Source: Ferrimonas kyonanensis DSM 18153
GTDB taxonomy: Bacteria; Pseudomonadota; Gammaproteobacteria; Enterobacterales; Shewanellaceae
Length of the DNA: 64,000 nucleotides
Assembly (NCBI RefSeq): GCF_000425405.1
Contig: NZ_AUDJ01000015.1
Location: 1-64,000 of the forward strand
Direction of reading: 5' to 3'
In this document: one piece after another, positions 1 through 7,423 of the stretch
Layout: each line of letters opens with the position of its first letter
How positions within the stretch are numbered: the stretch's first letter is position 1
The notes under the pieces: generated by a model
Databases searched by the model: none
What the model saw: only the letters and a program-made list of their open reading frames with translations
What the model was told of the DNA's origin: nothing
Program-made: the position numbers and the translations under genes

Positions 1-117
1 GAATCAGACAAGTCTGCTCACTGCTACCTTCTGGGGCCAATCAGGAACCCCTCCACAAGTGCGGCGCTATAGTATCAGAGCATTGGCAGGTGTAAAGCCC
101 TTGGTTCAACTTTTTCC

Positions 118-144
118 TAAAGTTTTATGTTGTTAGGCCGATAA
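118..144 (+). promoter_or_regulatory. Sigma-28 (FliA) promoter
   Basis: TAAA at 118-121, exactly 15 bases, then GCCGATAA at 137-144. This is the full enteric/marine gamma consensus for the flagellar sigma factor FliA. Transcription would start near 151, giving a leader of about 18 nt that contains the AGGA ribosome-binding site at 158-161. Confidence 0.85.
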
Positions 145-168
145 AGAGACTGAACTCAGGATTTTTGG

Positions 169-660
169 ATGTTTTCTATGCAGGTTGAGACCATGTTGGT
201 CAATGAATGGCAATTGGGGGATTCCCTTAGCCAGGCCATTCAAACAGAAAGGCGCAGTGACTTTGGCTTAATGTTAGCCATGTTGTCGCAAGACGTCTGC
301 CTGCATGGTGAGTTTCAGCTGCCCAAGCCGGCCTTGCCGGAGCAACAGGATCTGCGTCAGCGTTTCCAGTTGCCAGAAGAAGCCGCCTTGAAACGGGAGT
401 ATCAGGAATCCGATGCAGGGGTGCGGATTGCATCGGCATTTCAACGCTCCGGCCTCAGTCAATCCAGATTGCAACATTGCTTGTCCCCCGACGCCTTGAC
501 TTACCAGGGAAAACGTGATCACGGTATGCAGGTGGCCATCGACAACTGTGCGCCATCTGTCACTAAGGCGGCGAAGGCCTACGCGGCTAACAAACCGGCT
601 AGATGGCCATTGGATCAACTATTGGCAGCTCAGCGACTTCAAGCCTCGGCAATTGCCTGA
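169..660 (+). CDS. VC2046/SO_2500-family-like protein, function unknown
   Basis: A 163-residue soluble protein with no signal peptide or membrane segment. The N-terminal part (NEWQLGDSLSQAI, then DFGLMLAMLSQDV) resembles what I recall of the VC2046/SO_2500 family of Vibrio and Shewanella, which has no known function. The ATG at 169 is preceded by AGGA with a 7-base gap; ATGs at 178 and 193 are alternatives. It sits directly behind a consensus sigma-28 promoter, so it is probably made with late flagellar and chemotaxis genes. The family name is from memory; the promoter is seen directly. Confidence 0.6.
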   Translation: MFSMQVETMLVNEWQLGDSLSQAIQTERRSDFGLMLAMLSQDVCLHGEFQLPKPALPEQQDLRQRFQLPEEAALKREYQESDAGVRIASAFQRSGLSQSRLQHCLSPDALTYQGKRDHGMQVAIDNCAPSVTKAAKAYAANKPARWPLDQLLAAQRLQASAIA

Positions 661-751
661 GGGCCGAAATGATTGTGATCTGGCTCACCCCTATTTAGGT
701 TCAGCTGCGGCTATAATTTCAGTCGAATCCCTATCATTCTTGAGGTAATAG

Positions 752-1036
752 ATGAGCGCAGAGAAACAAGACGTGGCGTGCGATGCATGTGGCGTGTATC
801 TGGACATCGGTTCCATGATCGCTGAAGACGACAATGTATTGGCTTTGCCTATTCAGGCAAAAGATGAAGCTGCGGCCCTGGCGTTTTTTGGTGATTATCT
901 GACCCGGGCTCAGGCACGTTTCGGTGACAGTGTCACCAGCGAAACAGAATGGGATGCAGAGAAGGGCGAGATGAAGGCTCGTCTTATCTTTAGTTGCGCC
1001 GCAGAACGAATCATTTTTGAGATGGAACAGGCATAA
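752..1036 (+). CDS. YfcZ/YiiS family protein (DUF406)
   Basis: A 94-residue protein with the DUF406 layout: a short N-terminus with CDACG, a GSMIAEDDN segment, and an alpha/beta body ending in ARLIFSCAAERIIFEM. Homologues are YfcZ and YiiS of E. coli, whose function is not established. AGG of TTGAGG precedes the ATG by about 6 bases. It lies 91 bp after the previous gene and is closed by an intrinsic terminator, so it is probably monocistronic or the end of a two-gene unit. Confidence 0.8.
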   Translation: MSAEKQDVACDACGVYLDIGSMIAEDDNVLALPIQAKDEAAALAFFGDYLTRAQARFGDSVTSETEWDAEKGEMKARLIFSCAAERIIFEMEQA

Positions 1037-1058
1037 CAGCCAGACTGAACTCAATAAA

Positions 1059-1085
1059 AAGGAGTGCCTCGGCACTCCTTTTTTT
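1059..1085 (+). terminator. Intrinsic terminator after DUF406 gene
   Basis: Stem AAGGAGTGCC (1059-1068) with GGCACTCCTT (1071-1080), followed by a T run. The A run on the left means it could also serve the converging ychJ transcript. Confidence 0.85.
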
Positions 1086-1109
1086 ATGGCAAGTGAGTAC
1101 TTCTGTTAC

Positions 1110-1568
1110 TCAGAGACAACATTTTTTGGCCTTCTTGCCACTGCCACAGGGGCAAGGATCGTTGCGACCCAGCTTTAGTAGGGGTTGAATGTCGCCATCG
1201 CAGTAATGCCAGCGATCCTCAAGCCTTTGAAAGCGAGAGCGTTCCCATAAAGCCAGGATTTCGCTGCCTTGGCGATACCAGGCTTTGAACTCTACCTCGC
1301 CCTGATCGCCGGAAACAGCAGGGACGTCGACGATCTGCAGACCGACAAAGTCACTGTCGCGGCAACTGTCGGCTAATTGTTCCACGGTGAGTGAGGCGCG
1401 ATATTGCGGGTGGTGAGTCGCTAGAAGATAGTCGGCTTTGCCCTCTACAAAGGCGCAGTAGCGAGATCGCATCAGTTGCTCGGGGGAGGAGGCATGGCTA
1501 TCGCCGCAATGAAGCGGTTGGCAGCAGAGGCGGTACGCCAGGCTGCTGCCACATTGACAGTGACTCAT
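1110..1568 (-). CDS. ychJ: YchJ family SEC-C motif protein
   Basis: A 152-residue protein with a cysteine cluster at each end. The N-terminus has [13 protein letters not shown] and the C-terminus the SEC-C zinc motif [16 protein letters not shown] (about residues 135-151). Between them is an NTF2-like fold region ([22 protein letters not shown]). This is the UPF0225/YchJ family; its biochemical role is unknown, though SEC-C motifs bind zinc. Its ATG overlaps the stop of the upstream gene in an ATGA arrangement (1565-1568), so the pair is translationally coupled. Confidence 0.9.
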   Translation of the reverse strand: MSHCQCGSSLAYRLCCQPLHCGDSHASSPEQLMRSRYCAFVEGKADYLLATHHPQYRASLTVEQLADSCRDSDFVGLQIVDVPAVSGDQGEVEFKAWYRQGSEILALWERSRFQRLEDRWHYCDGDIQPLLKLGRNDPCPCGSGKKAKKCCL

Positions 1569-2122
1569 TTGCTATTGGCCTGCTGAGGAAGGGCCGAAGG
1601 GGAGTACTCCTTGTAGTACAGCCCTTTTTGGCGTTGAGCATCGGTAAATCGATCGACTCGGGTACGATTAGCCGAATCACTGATGATGCGCCACTGTTTA
1701 TCCTGATCTTGTTGGAAGCTCATGATGAACTTGCCGACAAATTCGCTGGAAGGCTGTTCGGTGCTGTGATCCGGAGTGTATACCACCAGATAGTAGCCCG
1801 CGTCGGTAATGGTGTCGCCACTGATTTGGCGATTGACCACGCGATAGTGCACCTTCAGTTCGGCGCCCCGTTTTTCGATTTTCTTAAACCAGTGGGCCAG
1901 GCCATCGGCAATTTCCATACGGCCATTAAGCAGCCCCTCTTCTTTGGAGGCGCTGATCAGACAGGCATTGTCACTGTAGTAGCCAGTCAAGGTATCTGAA
2001 TCCAGGCTGTTGTACGCAGCGCTGATTTCGTCATAGATACGGTTGATGGCCCCATTGACGTCCTCTTGTGCGCTGACCGGGCCGGCCAGCAATAATGCCA
2101 ATAACAGGCTAAAAACTCGCAC
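1565..2122 (-). CDS. Periplasmic NTF2-like (SnoaL/DUF4440-type) protein
   Basis: A 185-residue protein with a signal peptide ([18 protein letters not shown], cleavage after VSA). The body looks like a cone-shaped NTF2/SnoaL fold: an N-terminal helix ([31 protein letters not shown]), then strands ending with [13 protein letters not shown]. Proteins of this type may be ketosteroid-isomerase-like enzymes or ligand-binding modules; no catalytic residues can be assigned. It is the first gene of a two-gene unit with ychJ (4-base overlap). Confidence 0.6.
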   Translation of the reverse strand: MRVFSLLLALLLAGPVSAQEDVNGAINRIYDEISAAYNSLDSDTLTGYYSDNACLISASKEEGLLNGRMEIADGLAHWFKKIEKRGAELKVHYRVVNRQISGDTITDAGYYLVVYTPDHSTEQPSSEFVGKFIMSFQQDQDKQWRIISDSANRTRVDRFTDAQRQKGLYYKEYSPSALPQQANSK

Positions 2123-2321
2123 TCAGGTGCTCCACATTTGCTACACAATTTTACTATCGCTGTCAGACTGAATTTCGTAAAGGTTGAAACCATTACAAAG
2201 TTTGACATAGGCCAGGGGAAACGCCCTTCTGAGCAAATGCTAGGCGGTTAACCACCGGCGGCCTGAAGCGTTAAAACGGATTCGGTATACTACCAAAGTC
2301 ACGATAAAAGCGGAGGCTATT

Positions 2322-2903
2322 ATGCAATCAAACGAGATGGATGAGTTTCTGAATGCGATGGCCGATGTGAAACCCATTGGACAGCAGGATAAGTGCTGTG
2401 CGGTGGGCAGCAAAAGCAAGCCATCTGAGGCACAGATTGCCCGCCGCATGGCGGCTGAGGCCAGCATCGATGGTGAACAGGACGGGGTCAGTGATGCAGC
2501 GATGCCGTTAGTCGATCCTGACGATCCCATCGGCTTTGCTCGCGACGGTGTTCAACATGGGGTGTATAAGAATTTGCGCCTGGGAAAGTACCAGATCGAT
2601 GCCCGCCTGGATCTGCATGGCCACAATGTCGCCGATGCGAAACAGACTTTGTTACAGTTTATTAAAGATTGTCAGCGATGTGAGGTGCGTACGGCGCTGG
2701 TGTTGCATGGCAAAGGTCGTCAGTCGAGTCCGGTGAAAGGAATGCTGAAAAGTTGCGTTGCCCACTGGTTGCCTCAGATCAAAGAGGTGTTGGCATTCCA
2801 TTCGGCACTCAAGCCCCATGGAGGAACCGGTGCCGTGTATTTGCTATTGAAGAAAAGCGAACGCCAGAAAGCGGATAATCGCGAGCGTCATCAGAAGCGT
2901 TAG
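2322..2903 (+). CDS. smrA: Smr-domain DNA nuclease SmrA (YdaL-type)
   Basis: 193 residues with a C-terminal Smr domain. LDLHGHNVADAK (about residue 101) and LVLHGKGRQS carry the two signature motifs LDxHG and HGxG. The stand-alone Smr proteins of proteobacteria (SmrA, SmrB) have nicking endonuclease or ribosome-linked RNase activity. The N-terminal 90 residues are the charged linker typical of this group. The start ATG at 2322 follows GGAGG at 2312-2316. It is divergent from the NTF2-like/ychJ pair. Confidence 0.85.
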   Translation: MQSNEMDEFLNAMADVKPIGQQDKCCAVGSKSKPSEAQIARRMAAEASIDGEQDGVSDAAMPLVDPDDPIGFARDGVQHGVYKNLRLGKYQIDARLDLHGHNVADAKQTLLQFIKDCQRCEVRTALVLHGKGRQSSPVKGMLKSCVAHWLPQIKEVLAFHSALKPHGGTGAVYLLLKKSERQKADNRERHQKR

Positions 2904-2910
2904 AGAGCAT

Positions 2911-2932
2911 AAAGCCGGCGATTGCCGGCTTT
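2911..2932. terminator. Convergent terminator between smrA and minE
   Basis: Stem AAAGCCGGC (2911-2919) with GCCGGCTTT (2924-2932) and a GATT loop between two converging genes. The T tracts are short in both directions, so it is a modest bidirectional terminator. Confidence 0.6.
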
Positions 2933-2936
2933 ATGG

Positions 2937-3194
2937 TTACTGGTGGTCGGGTAGGGTGATGTTCAGTTCCAGTACCGCCCACTGGTTGTCGGTTTTGTCC
3001 AGCTGTACCTTAACGTTGTCCGCATCGACGCTGACGTATTTGGCCAGAACCTGCAGAATATCCCGCTCCAGATCCGGCAAGTAGTCCGGCCCCTGTCTCT
3101 GGGCCCGTTCATGGGCGACCACGATCTTGAGGCGGTCTTTAGCCAGGTTGGCGCTGGCCGGTTCCTGTTTGCGGAAGTAATCCAGAATCGACAT
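2937..3194 (-). CDS. minE: Cell division topological specificity factor MinE
   Basis: About 85 residues: SILDYFRKQE membrane-targeting N-terminus, then AKDRLKIVVAHER, the MinD-stimulating helix/strand, and the C-terminal dimerisation domain. MinE drives MinCD oscillation so that the Z-ring forms only at mid-cell. Two ATGs are possible. The one at 3197 overlaps the minD stop as ATGA, but GGAGGG at 3200-3205 gives normal spacing only to the second (3194), which also yields the usual start MSILDYF. It is the last gene of minCDE. Confidence 0.95.
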   Translation of the reverse strand: MSILDYFRKQEPASANLAKDRLKIVVAHERAQRQGPDYLPDLERDILQVLAKYVSVDADNVKVQLDKTDNQWAVLELNITLPDHQ

Positions 3195-4006
3195 CATTTC
3201 CCTCCAAACAACCTTTTCAGCAAGCCTTTCTTTTCCACCTCGGTAAAGCGCATTGGCCGGGTTTCACCCAGCAGACGGGCGACGGTATCTTGGTAGGCCT
3301 GTCCGGCATCGGACTGATCGTCCATGATGACCGGGTTACCAGCATTGGATGCTTTCAACACCGCTTGAGATTCGGGAATGATCCCCAGCAACGGAATGGC
3401 CAGAATCTCCTCGATATCCGTCACCGCCAGCATCTCTCCATTTTGCACTCGAGTAGGGTTGTAGCGAGTCAACAGCAAGTGTTCCACCACCGGTTCGAGG
3501 TTCTGCTCGGCACGCAGAGATTTACTTTGCAGCATGCCAATGATGCGGTCTGAATCCCGCACCGACGACACTTCCGGGTTGGTGGTGATGATCGCTTCAT
3601 CGGCAAAATACAGCGCCATCATGGCGCCGTTTTCAATCCCGGCCGGGCTGTCGCAGATGATAAACTCAAACTCCTGTTTAAGTTGCTCCAGCACTTTGCC
3701 AACGCCGTCTTGGGTCAGCACGTCCTTATTGCGGGTCTGTGAGGCCGGCAGAATGTGCAGCCGGTCGCATCGCTTGTCCTTGATCAGGGCTTGATTGAGG
3801 TTGGCGTCACCTTGAATCACGTTGACGAAGTCATACACCACCCTGCGTTCGCAGCCCATAACCAGATCCAGGTTTCTTAGCCCGATATCAAAATCAATGA
3901 TGACGGTTTTATGGCCCGCCTGAGCCAGTCCCATGCCAATGGCGGCACAGCTGGTGGTTTTACCAACGCCGCCTTTGCCGGAGGTGACAACAATGACCTT
4001 CGCCAT
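3194..4006 (-). CDS. minD: Septum site-determining ATPase MinD
   Basis: 270 residues, the family's usual length. It has the deviant Walker A motif SGKGGVGKTT (about residues 9-18) with the signature lysine, DFDIGLRNLD, and the C-terminal amphipathic membrane-targeting helix (EKKGLLKRLFGG). It is a ParA/MinD ATPase that recruits MinC to the polar membrane. The reading frame is open further upstream, but the ATG at 4006 is preceded by GAGGA and gives the canonical MAKVIVVTSGKGG start. It lies 23 bp after minC and overlaps minE. Confidence 0.97.
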   Translation of the reverse strand: MAKVIVVTSGKGGVGKTTSCAAIGMGLAQAGHKTVIIDFDIGLRNLDLVMGCERRVVYDFVNVIQGDANLNQALIKDKRCDRLHILPASQTRNKDVLTQDGVGKVLEQLKQEFEFIICDSPAGIENGAMMALYFADEAIITTNPEVSSVRDSDRIIGMLQSKSLRAEQNLEPVVEHLLLTRYNPTRVQNGEMLAVTDIEEILAIPLLGIIPESQAVLKASNAGNPVIMDDQSDAGQAYQDTVARLLGETRPMRFTEVEKKGLLKRLFGGK

Positions 4007-4029
4007 TTCACTACATCCTCGTAATTGGG

Positions 4030-4683
4030 TTAGAAATTGATGGGGTCCAGCGTTAGCTGACCTTGTTGTTGGGTGGCCATTACTCCTTGTTGCCAATGGG
4101 CTTGGTCTATCTGCTCGGTGAGCCAGAAGTAGCCGCCGATGGACAACAGTTCTGCCTGTTGGTTGGCACAAACAATGGAGGCATTGTGCTGACCGTTGGC
4201 ACCGGCAATGGCGCGCCCTCTTAGCGTTCCAAGGATTTGAATGCTGCCGTCGGCAATCACCTCGGCGCCGTTGCTGACCGAACCGATGATCACCAGATCG
4301 CCACCCTGGGCGTAGATCTGTTGACCCGAGCGTACTGAGCGGCGAACGACCTTGGTGGCAGTGGTGGTGCCACTGCTGCCGCGAGAGGGGTTCAAAAGTG
4401 CGATGCCGTGGCATTTTGCCTGTATTTTGTGGGCATCGTGTGCGTTGCGAATACCCAAGGGATTGAGGTGATGGTCTCGAATCAGCTGCATCAATTCGAG
4501 CAGATCAACGCCAGGATCGACCCGGCTCAGGTCCGCTACTAACGCCATATTTTCAAACAGAGACGGGGCGTGCTGAACGTGCTGTTTGAGTTGTTGTGCA
4601 ATGTCGGCCAGGGTGGTGCCGGACAGTTTTAATACAGGCAGGGTAAAACTTGAACTGGTGAAGTCGATGCCAGACTGCTGCAT
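4030..4683 (-). CDS. minC: Septum site-determining protein MinC
   Basis: 217 residues. The N-terminal FtsZ-inhibiting domain starts at FTLPVLKLSGT, and the C-terminal right-handed beta-helix that binds MinD includes the pattern QIYAQGGDLVIIGSVSNGAEVIADGSIQILGTLRGRA. The ATG at 4683 is preferred; a GTG nine codons upstream (4710) keeps the frame open but adds residues not typical of the family. First gene of minCDE, divergent from ycgL as in E. coli. Confidence 0.95.
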   Translation of the reverse strand: MQQSGIDFTSSSFTLPVLKLSGTTLADIAQQLKQHVQHAPSLFENMALVADLSRVDPGVDLLELMQLIRDHHLNPLGIRNAHDAHKIQAKCHGIALLNPSRGSSGTTTATKVVRRSVRSGQQIYAQGGDLVIIGSVSNGAEVIADGSIQILGTLRGRAIAGANGQHNASIVCANQQAELLSIGGYFWLTEQIDQAHWQQGVMATQQQGQLTLDPINF

Positions 4684-4806
4684 CTGTGGATTCCCCGTAA
4701 ACCCCGGCACAGTGGCCGGTTGAACGCTATTTTTTAGTGGCGGTCATGGTATAGTGGCAAACACCACGACGCAAGCAAGCCGCAGGCTTATTTTCTAAGT
4801 ATTCAA

Positions 4807-5094
4807 ATGATTTGTGCTATCTATAAAAGTAACCGAAAGGCAGAGACCTACCTCTACATCAACAAGCGTGATGACTTTTCCGACGTGCCACAGGCATTGC
4901 TGGATACCTTTGGTCAGCCGCAGTTTGTAATGGTGGTGCCGCTGTCGAAGATCAAACAACTGGCTCAGGCGGATCTGGACAAGGTTAAGCAGGCGCTCAA
5001 GGATCAGGGCTTCTATCTGCAACTGCCTCCTCCACAAGAGGATCTGCTCAAGACCCACAAAGCATGGCTTGAAGAGAAACAGAATAACTCTTAA
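4807..5094 (+). CDS. ycgL: YcgL domain protein (DUF709)
   Basis: 95 residues, beginning [17 protein letters not shown], the YcgL signature, and ending with [17 protein letters not shown] small alpha/beta protein of unknown function conserved beside minC in gammaproteobacteria. It lies 124 bp from the divergent minC start and 18 bp before the lytic transglycosylase gene, so the two are probably cotranscribed. Confidence 0.9.
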   Translation: MICAIYKSNRKAETYLYINKRDDFSDVPQALLDTFGQPQFVMVVPLSKIKQLAQADLDKVKQALKDQGFYLQLPPPQEDLLKTHKAWLEEKQNNS

Positions 5095-5112
5095 CGGACT
5101 CTGGGGGACAGG

Positions 5113-6081
5113 ATGACACTAAAGTGTTTAACCACAGCGGCGCTGTTGGTCGCGCTGCAGGTTCAGGCAACCGACAAGCCTGACTTCGAACAGTACGTAC
5201 AGCAGCTGAAGCAGGAAGCGGCACAAAAAGAGTTCAGCGCAGCCACCATCGAGGCGGCATTTGATGGCATCAAGCTGCACAAGCGTGCCATCAAAGCGGA
5301 TAAAAACCAGCCGGAGTTCAAAAAGACTCTGGACACCTATTTGCCCCAGGCCGTGCCGGACTGGAAAGTGGCCAAGGCCAAGAAGTTGCTAAATGAAAAT
5401 CGTGAGCTGTTGCAACAGGTAGGCGATGCTTATGGTGTGCAGCCCAGATTCATCGTGGCGTTGTGGGGGGTGGAAACCAACTTCGGTAACTACACCGGGA
5501 ATTTTTCGGTGATTGGTGCCACCGCATCGCTGGCGTACGACGGGCGCCGGGAAACTTTCTTTAAGGAACAGCTTTTTGCGGCTTTAACCATACTGGAACA
5601 AGGCCACATCAGTGCCAGTGAGATGAAAGGCTCCTGGGCCGGTGCCATGGGTCAGTGTCAGTTTATGCCAACCTCGTTTCTGGCCTATGCTCAGGATTTT
5701 GATGGCGATGGTAAAAAAGACATCTGGCACAACAAGGCCGACGTGTTTGCCTCCGCCGCCAATTACCTCAAGCAGGTCGGATGGAACGATGATCTGACCT
5801 GGGCCCGGCAAGTATCGTTGACCGAGCCGGTGGCTGAGACTGATAAAGGGCTGAAAGTGAAGAAAAGCCTGGCTCAGTGGCAGCAGATGGGGGTGCGTCG
5901 GTTTGATGGCAGCGATCTTCCCACTCGCGATATTCAAGCCTCTCTGGTTCAGCCTGACGACGCCCATGGCCGAAGCTATCTGGCGTACGCCAACTACGAT
6001 GCCCTGATGCGCTGGAATCGAAGCCACTACTTTGTCGCCGCTGTGGGACACCTGGCCGACAGAATTAAGTTCTCTGACTGA
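5113..6081 (+). CDS. Lytic murein transglycosylase, MltB family
   Basis: 322 residues with a cleavable signal peptide (MTLKCLTTAALLVALQVQA) and no lipobox, so soluble in the periplasm. MltB-type transglycosylase domain: the catalytic glutamate is in WGVETNFG, followed by SWAGAMGQCQFMPTSF and the EF-hand-like DFDGDGKKDIW. These enzymes cleave the MurNAc-GlcNAc bond of peptidoglycan with anhydro-sugar formation. ATG at 5113 follows GGGGGA. In Shewanella the same gene follows ycgL. Confidence 0.9.
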   Translation: MTLKCLTTAALLVALQVQATDKPDFEQYVQQLKQEAAQKEFSAATIEAAFDGIKLHKRAIKADKNQPEFKKTLDTYLPQAVPDWKVAKAKKLLNENRELLQQVGDAYGVQPRFIVALWGVETNFGNYTGNFSVIGATASLAYDGRRETFFKEQLFAALTILEQGHISASEMKGSWAGAMGQCQFMPTSFLAYAQDFDGDGKKDIWHNKADVFASAANYLKQVGWNDDLTWARQVSLTEPVAETDKGLKVKKSLAQWQQMGVRRFDGSDLPTRDIQASLVQPDDAHGRSYLAYANYDALMRWNRSHYFVAAVGHLADRIKFSD

Positions 6082-6233
6082 TCTATCTGATTCCGCCGCC
6101 GGTTCCGGCGGTGGATCACCTCCCGTGCTGCCTGCCACCGCTGTCATTGCCTGCCTGTGGATGAAATTCTACCCGGTTGCCGGTATAATCCCGCGCCTGA
6201 CGTTCCAGAAGCAGTAGAAACAGAGGTAGTTTG

Positions 6234-6692
6234 GTGAGTGAACAACAGCCGTTTTGGCATAAGCCTTTACAGGATATGACCGAAAAAGAGTGGGAATCGC
6301 TCTGCGATGGCTGCGGCAAGTGCTGCCTGAACAAGCTGATTGATGATGATACCGAAGAGGTGTATTTCACCAATGTGGCCTGCAAGCTGCTTAATGACAA
6401 GACTTGCGATTGCCAGAAGTATGAACGTCGATTTGAGTGGGTTCCCGACTGTTACAAGGTAACACCGGAAAACGTCGCCACCATCGAGTGGCTGCCTCCA
6501 AGCTGCAGCTATCGGCGCCTGCAGGAGGGCCGGGGGCTGCCGAGTTGGCATCCATTGTTGACCGGCAGTAAGTCCGAGATGCATAAACAGGGCATGTCGG
6601 TACGCCGAAAGGTACTCAGTGAGTTACATGTGGGTCCGGATCCGGACTTGATCGGTTACATCGTAGTGTGGCCGCTGGATGAAATTGATTAA
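6234..6692 (+). CDS. ycgN: YcgN family cysteine cluster protein
   Basis: About 152 residues of the UPF0260/YcgN family. The conserved cysteines are in [11 protein letters not shown] and CKLL...CDCQKYERR, followed by CSYR; they are likely metal or Fe-S ligands, and the role is unknown. There is no ATG: TTG (6231) and GTG (6234) are in frame. GAGG at 6222-6225 fits the GTG best, giving [10 protein letters not shown] strong terminator follows. Confidence 0.9.
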   Translation: MSEQQPFWHKPLQDMTEKEWESLCDGCGKCCLNKLIDDDTEEVYFTNVACKLLNDKTCDCQKYERRFEWVPDCYKVTPENVATIEWLPPSCSYRRLQEGRGLPSWHPLLTGSKSEMHKQGMSVRRKVLSELHVGPDPDLIGYIVVWPLDEID

Positions 6693-6710
6693 GCAGACAA
6701 AACCTAAAGA

Positions 6711-6741
6711 AACGGCGTGCTCAGGCACGCCGTTTTTTTTT
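6711..6741 (+). terminator. Intrinsic terminator after ycgN
   Basis: GC-rich stem CGGCGTGC/GCACGCCG (6713-6720 and 6725-6732) with a TCAG loop, followed by nine T's. Confidence 0.9.
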
Positions 6742-6801
6742 GGTTCTAAAATTAAGACCACAGGAATAAAACAGTTTTTTAAACAGGCCATAGAACAATA
6801 A

Positions 6802-6855
6802 ATTGATCAATTAAATAGATCTAAAATCAATTCCTGATCTATTTAATTGATCAAT
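6802..6855. repeat. 20 bp perfect inverted repeat built on ATTGATCAAT
   Basis: Arms at 6802-6821 and 6836-6855 are perfect reverse complements with a 14-base loop. Each arm begins or ends with the self-palindrome ATTGATCAAT (6802-6811 and 6846-6855), so the structure also reads as two identical operator-like dyads 44 bp apart (four helical turns). There is no T run, so it is not a normal terminator. Confidence 0.8.
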
Positions 6856-7260
6856 GTGTGTCATTATTATTTACCCTTGAATGTTGAGTGGGTTTTGCGG
6901 TAGGGAAAAATCTGTCGAATTAGATTGTTGTGTGGCTCTGAATATTTACCTTTTGCCGGGTGACTTTAATTATTGCTCTGTGCTATTAATGCACTCGCTG
7001 GTCTAACTCATAGAATTCTGTAGGTTGGTCGGCACCGACACTTATCGCTGCCGCTGTCGACTCTGTACTAACTAGAACTGGCTAAGATGCTGAAAATAAA
7101 GAGTTAGATGGTGGGGCTGGGAGTGAGTGGGACTAGGTCTAGCCGATGCCAGAGGGGCTGGAGTCGAACCAAATCAAGAATCAGGCGGGGAGCCTGTAGT
7201 GTGTGAATGATTTAATAATCCTTGGTGTTTCCAAGGTGTCAAAAAAATATCAAAGACAAA

Positions 7261-7287
7261 TTATCGGCGCCGTATAAATAGATGTTA
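7261..7287 (-). promoter_or_regulatory. Sigma-28-like promoter pointing left
   Basis: On the minus strand TAAC (7287-7284), 15 bases, then a perfect GCCGATAA (7268-7261). Only one position of the -35 differs from the FliA consensus. Nothing coding lies downstream before the end of ycgN, so any product would be noncoding or antisense. Confidence 0.4.
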
Positions 7288-7423
7288 GATTCCATGGTTT
7301 ATTTTTGAATCATGTTTTTGATGTTTGATTGATAAATGCGCTTTTACAATAAGAGAGCATAAAGTGCTCCTTTTACCAATGGTCAGGTTCGGGTTCTTCT
7401 TTTAAGTTGGATAGGTTTTTTGT

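Larger units (their letters stand above)
6693..7423. other. 731 bp intergenic region, AT-rich, no convincing gene
   Basis: No reading frame here has coding character on either strand. It holds the ycgN terminator, a large inverted repeat (6802-6855), a leftward sigma-28-like promoter (7261-7287) and a small CCTTGG/CCAAGG hairpin at 7220-7236. It is long enough for a small RNA, but I cannot demonstrate one. Confidence 0.6.

Noticed and set aside
7142-7149. GCCGATGC as a possible sigma-28 -10 for the chemoreceptor gene
   Set aside because: No TAAA at the 15-base spacing and nearly 300 bp from the start codon.
7160-7170. T-arm-like GGTTCGACTCC on the minus strand, suggesting a tRNA or tmRNA remnant
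   Set aside because: Only a four-pair stem forms around it, no matching acceptor, D or anticodon arms exist nearby, and no CCA follows at the right place.
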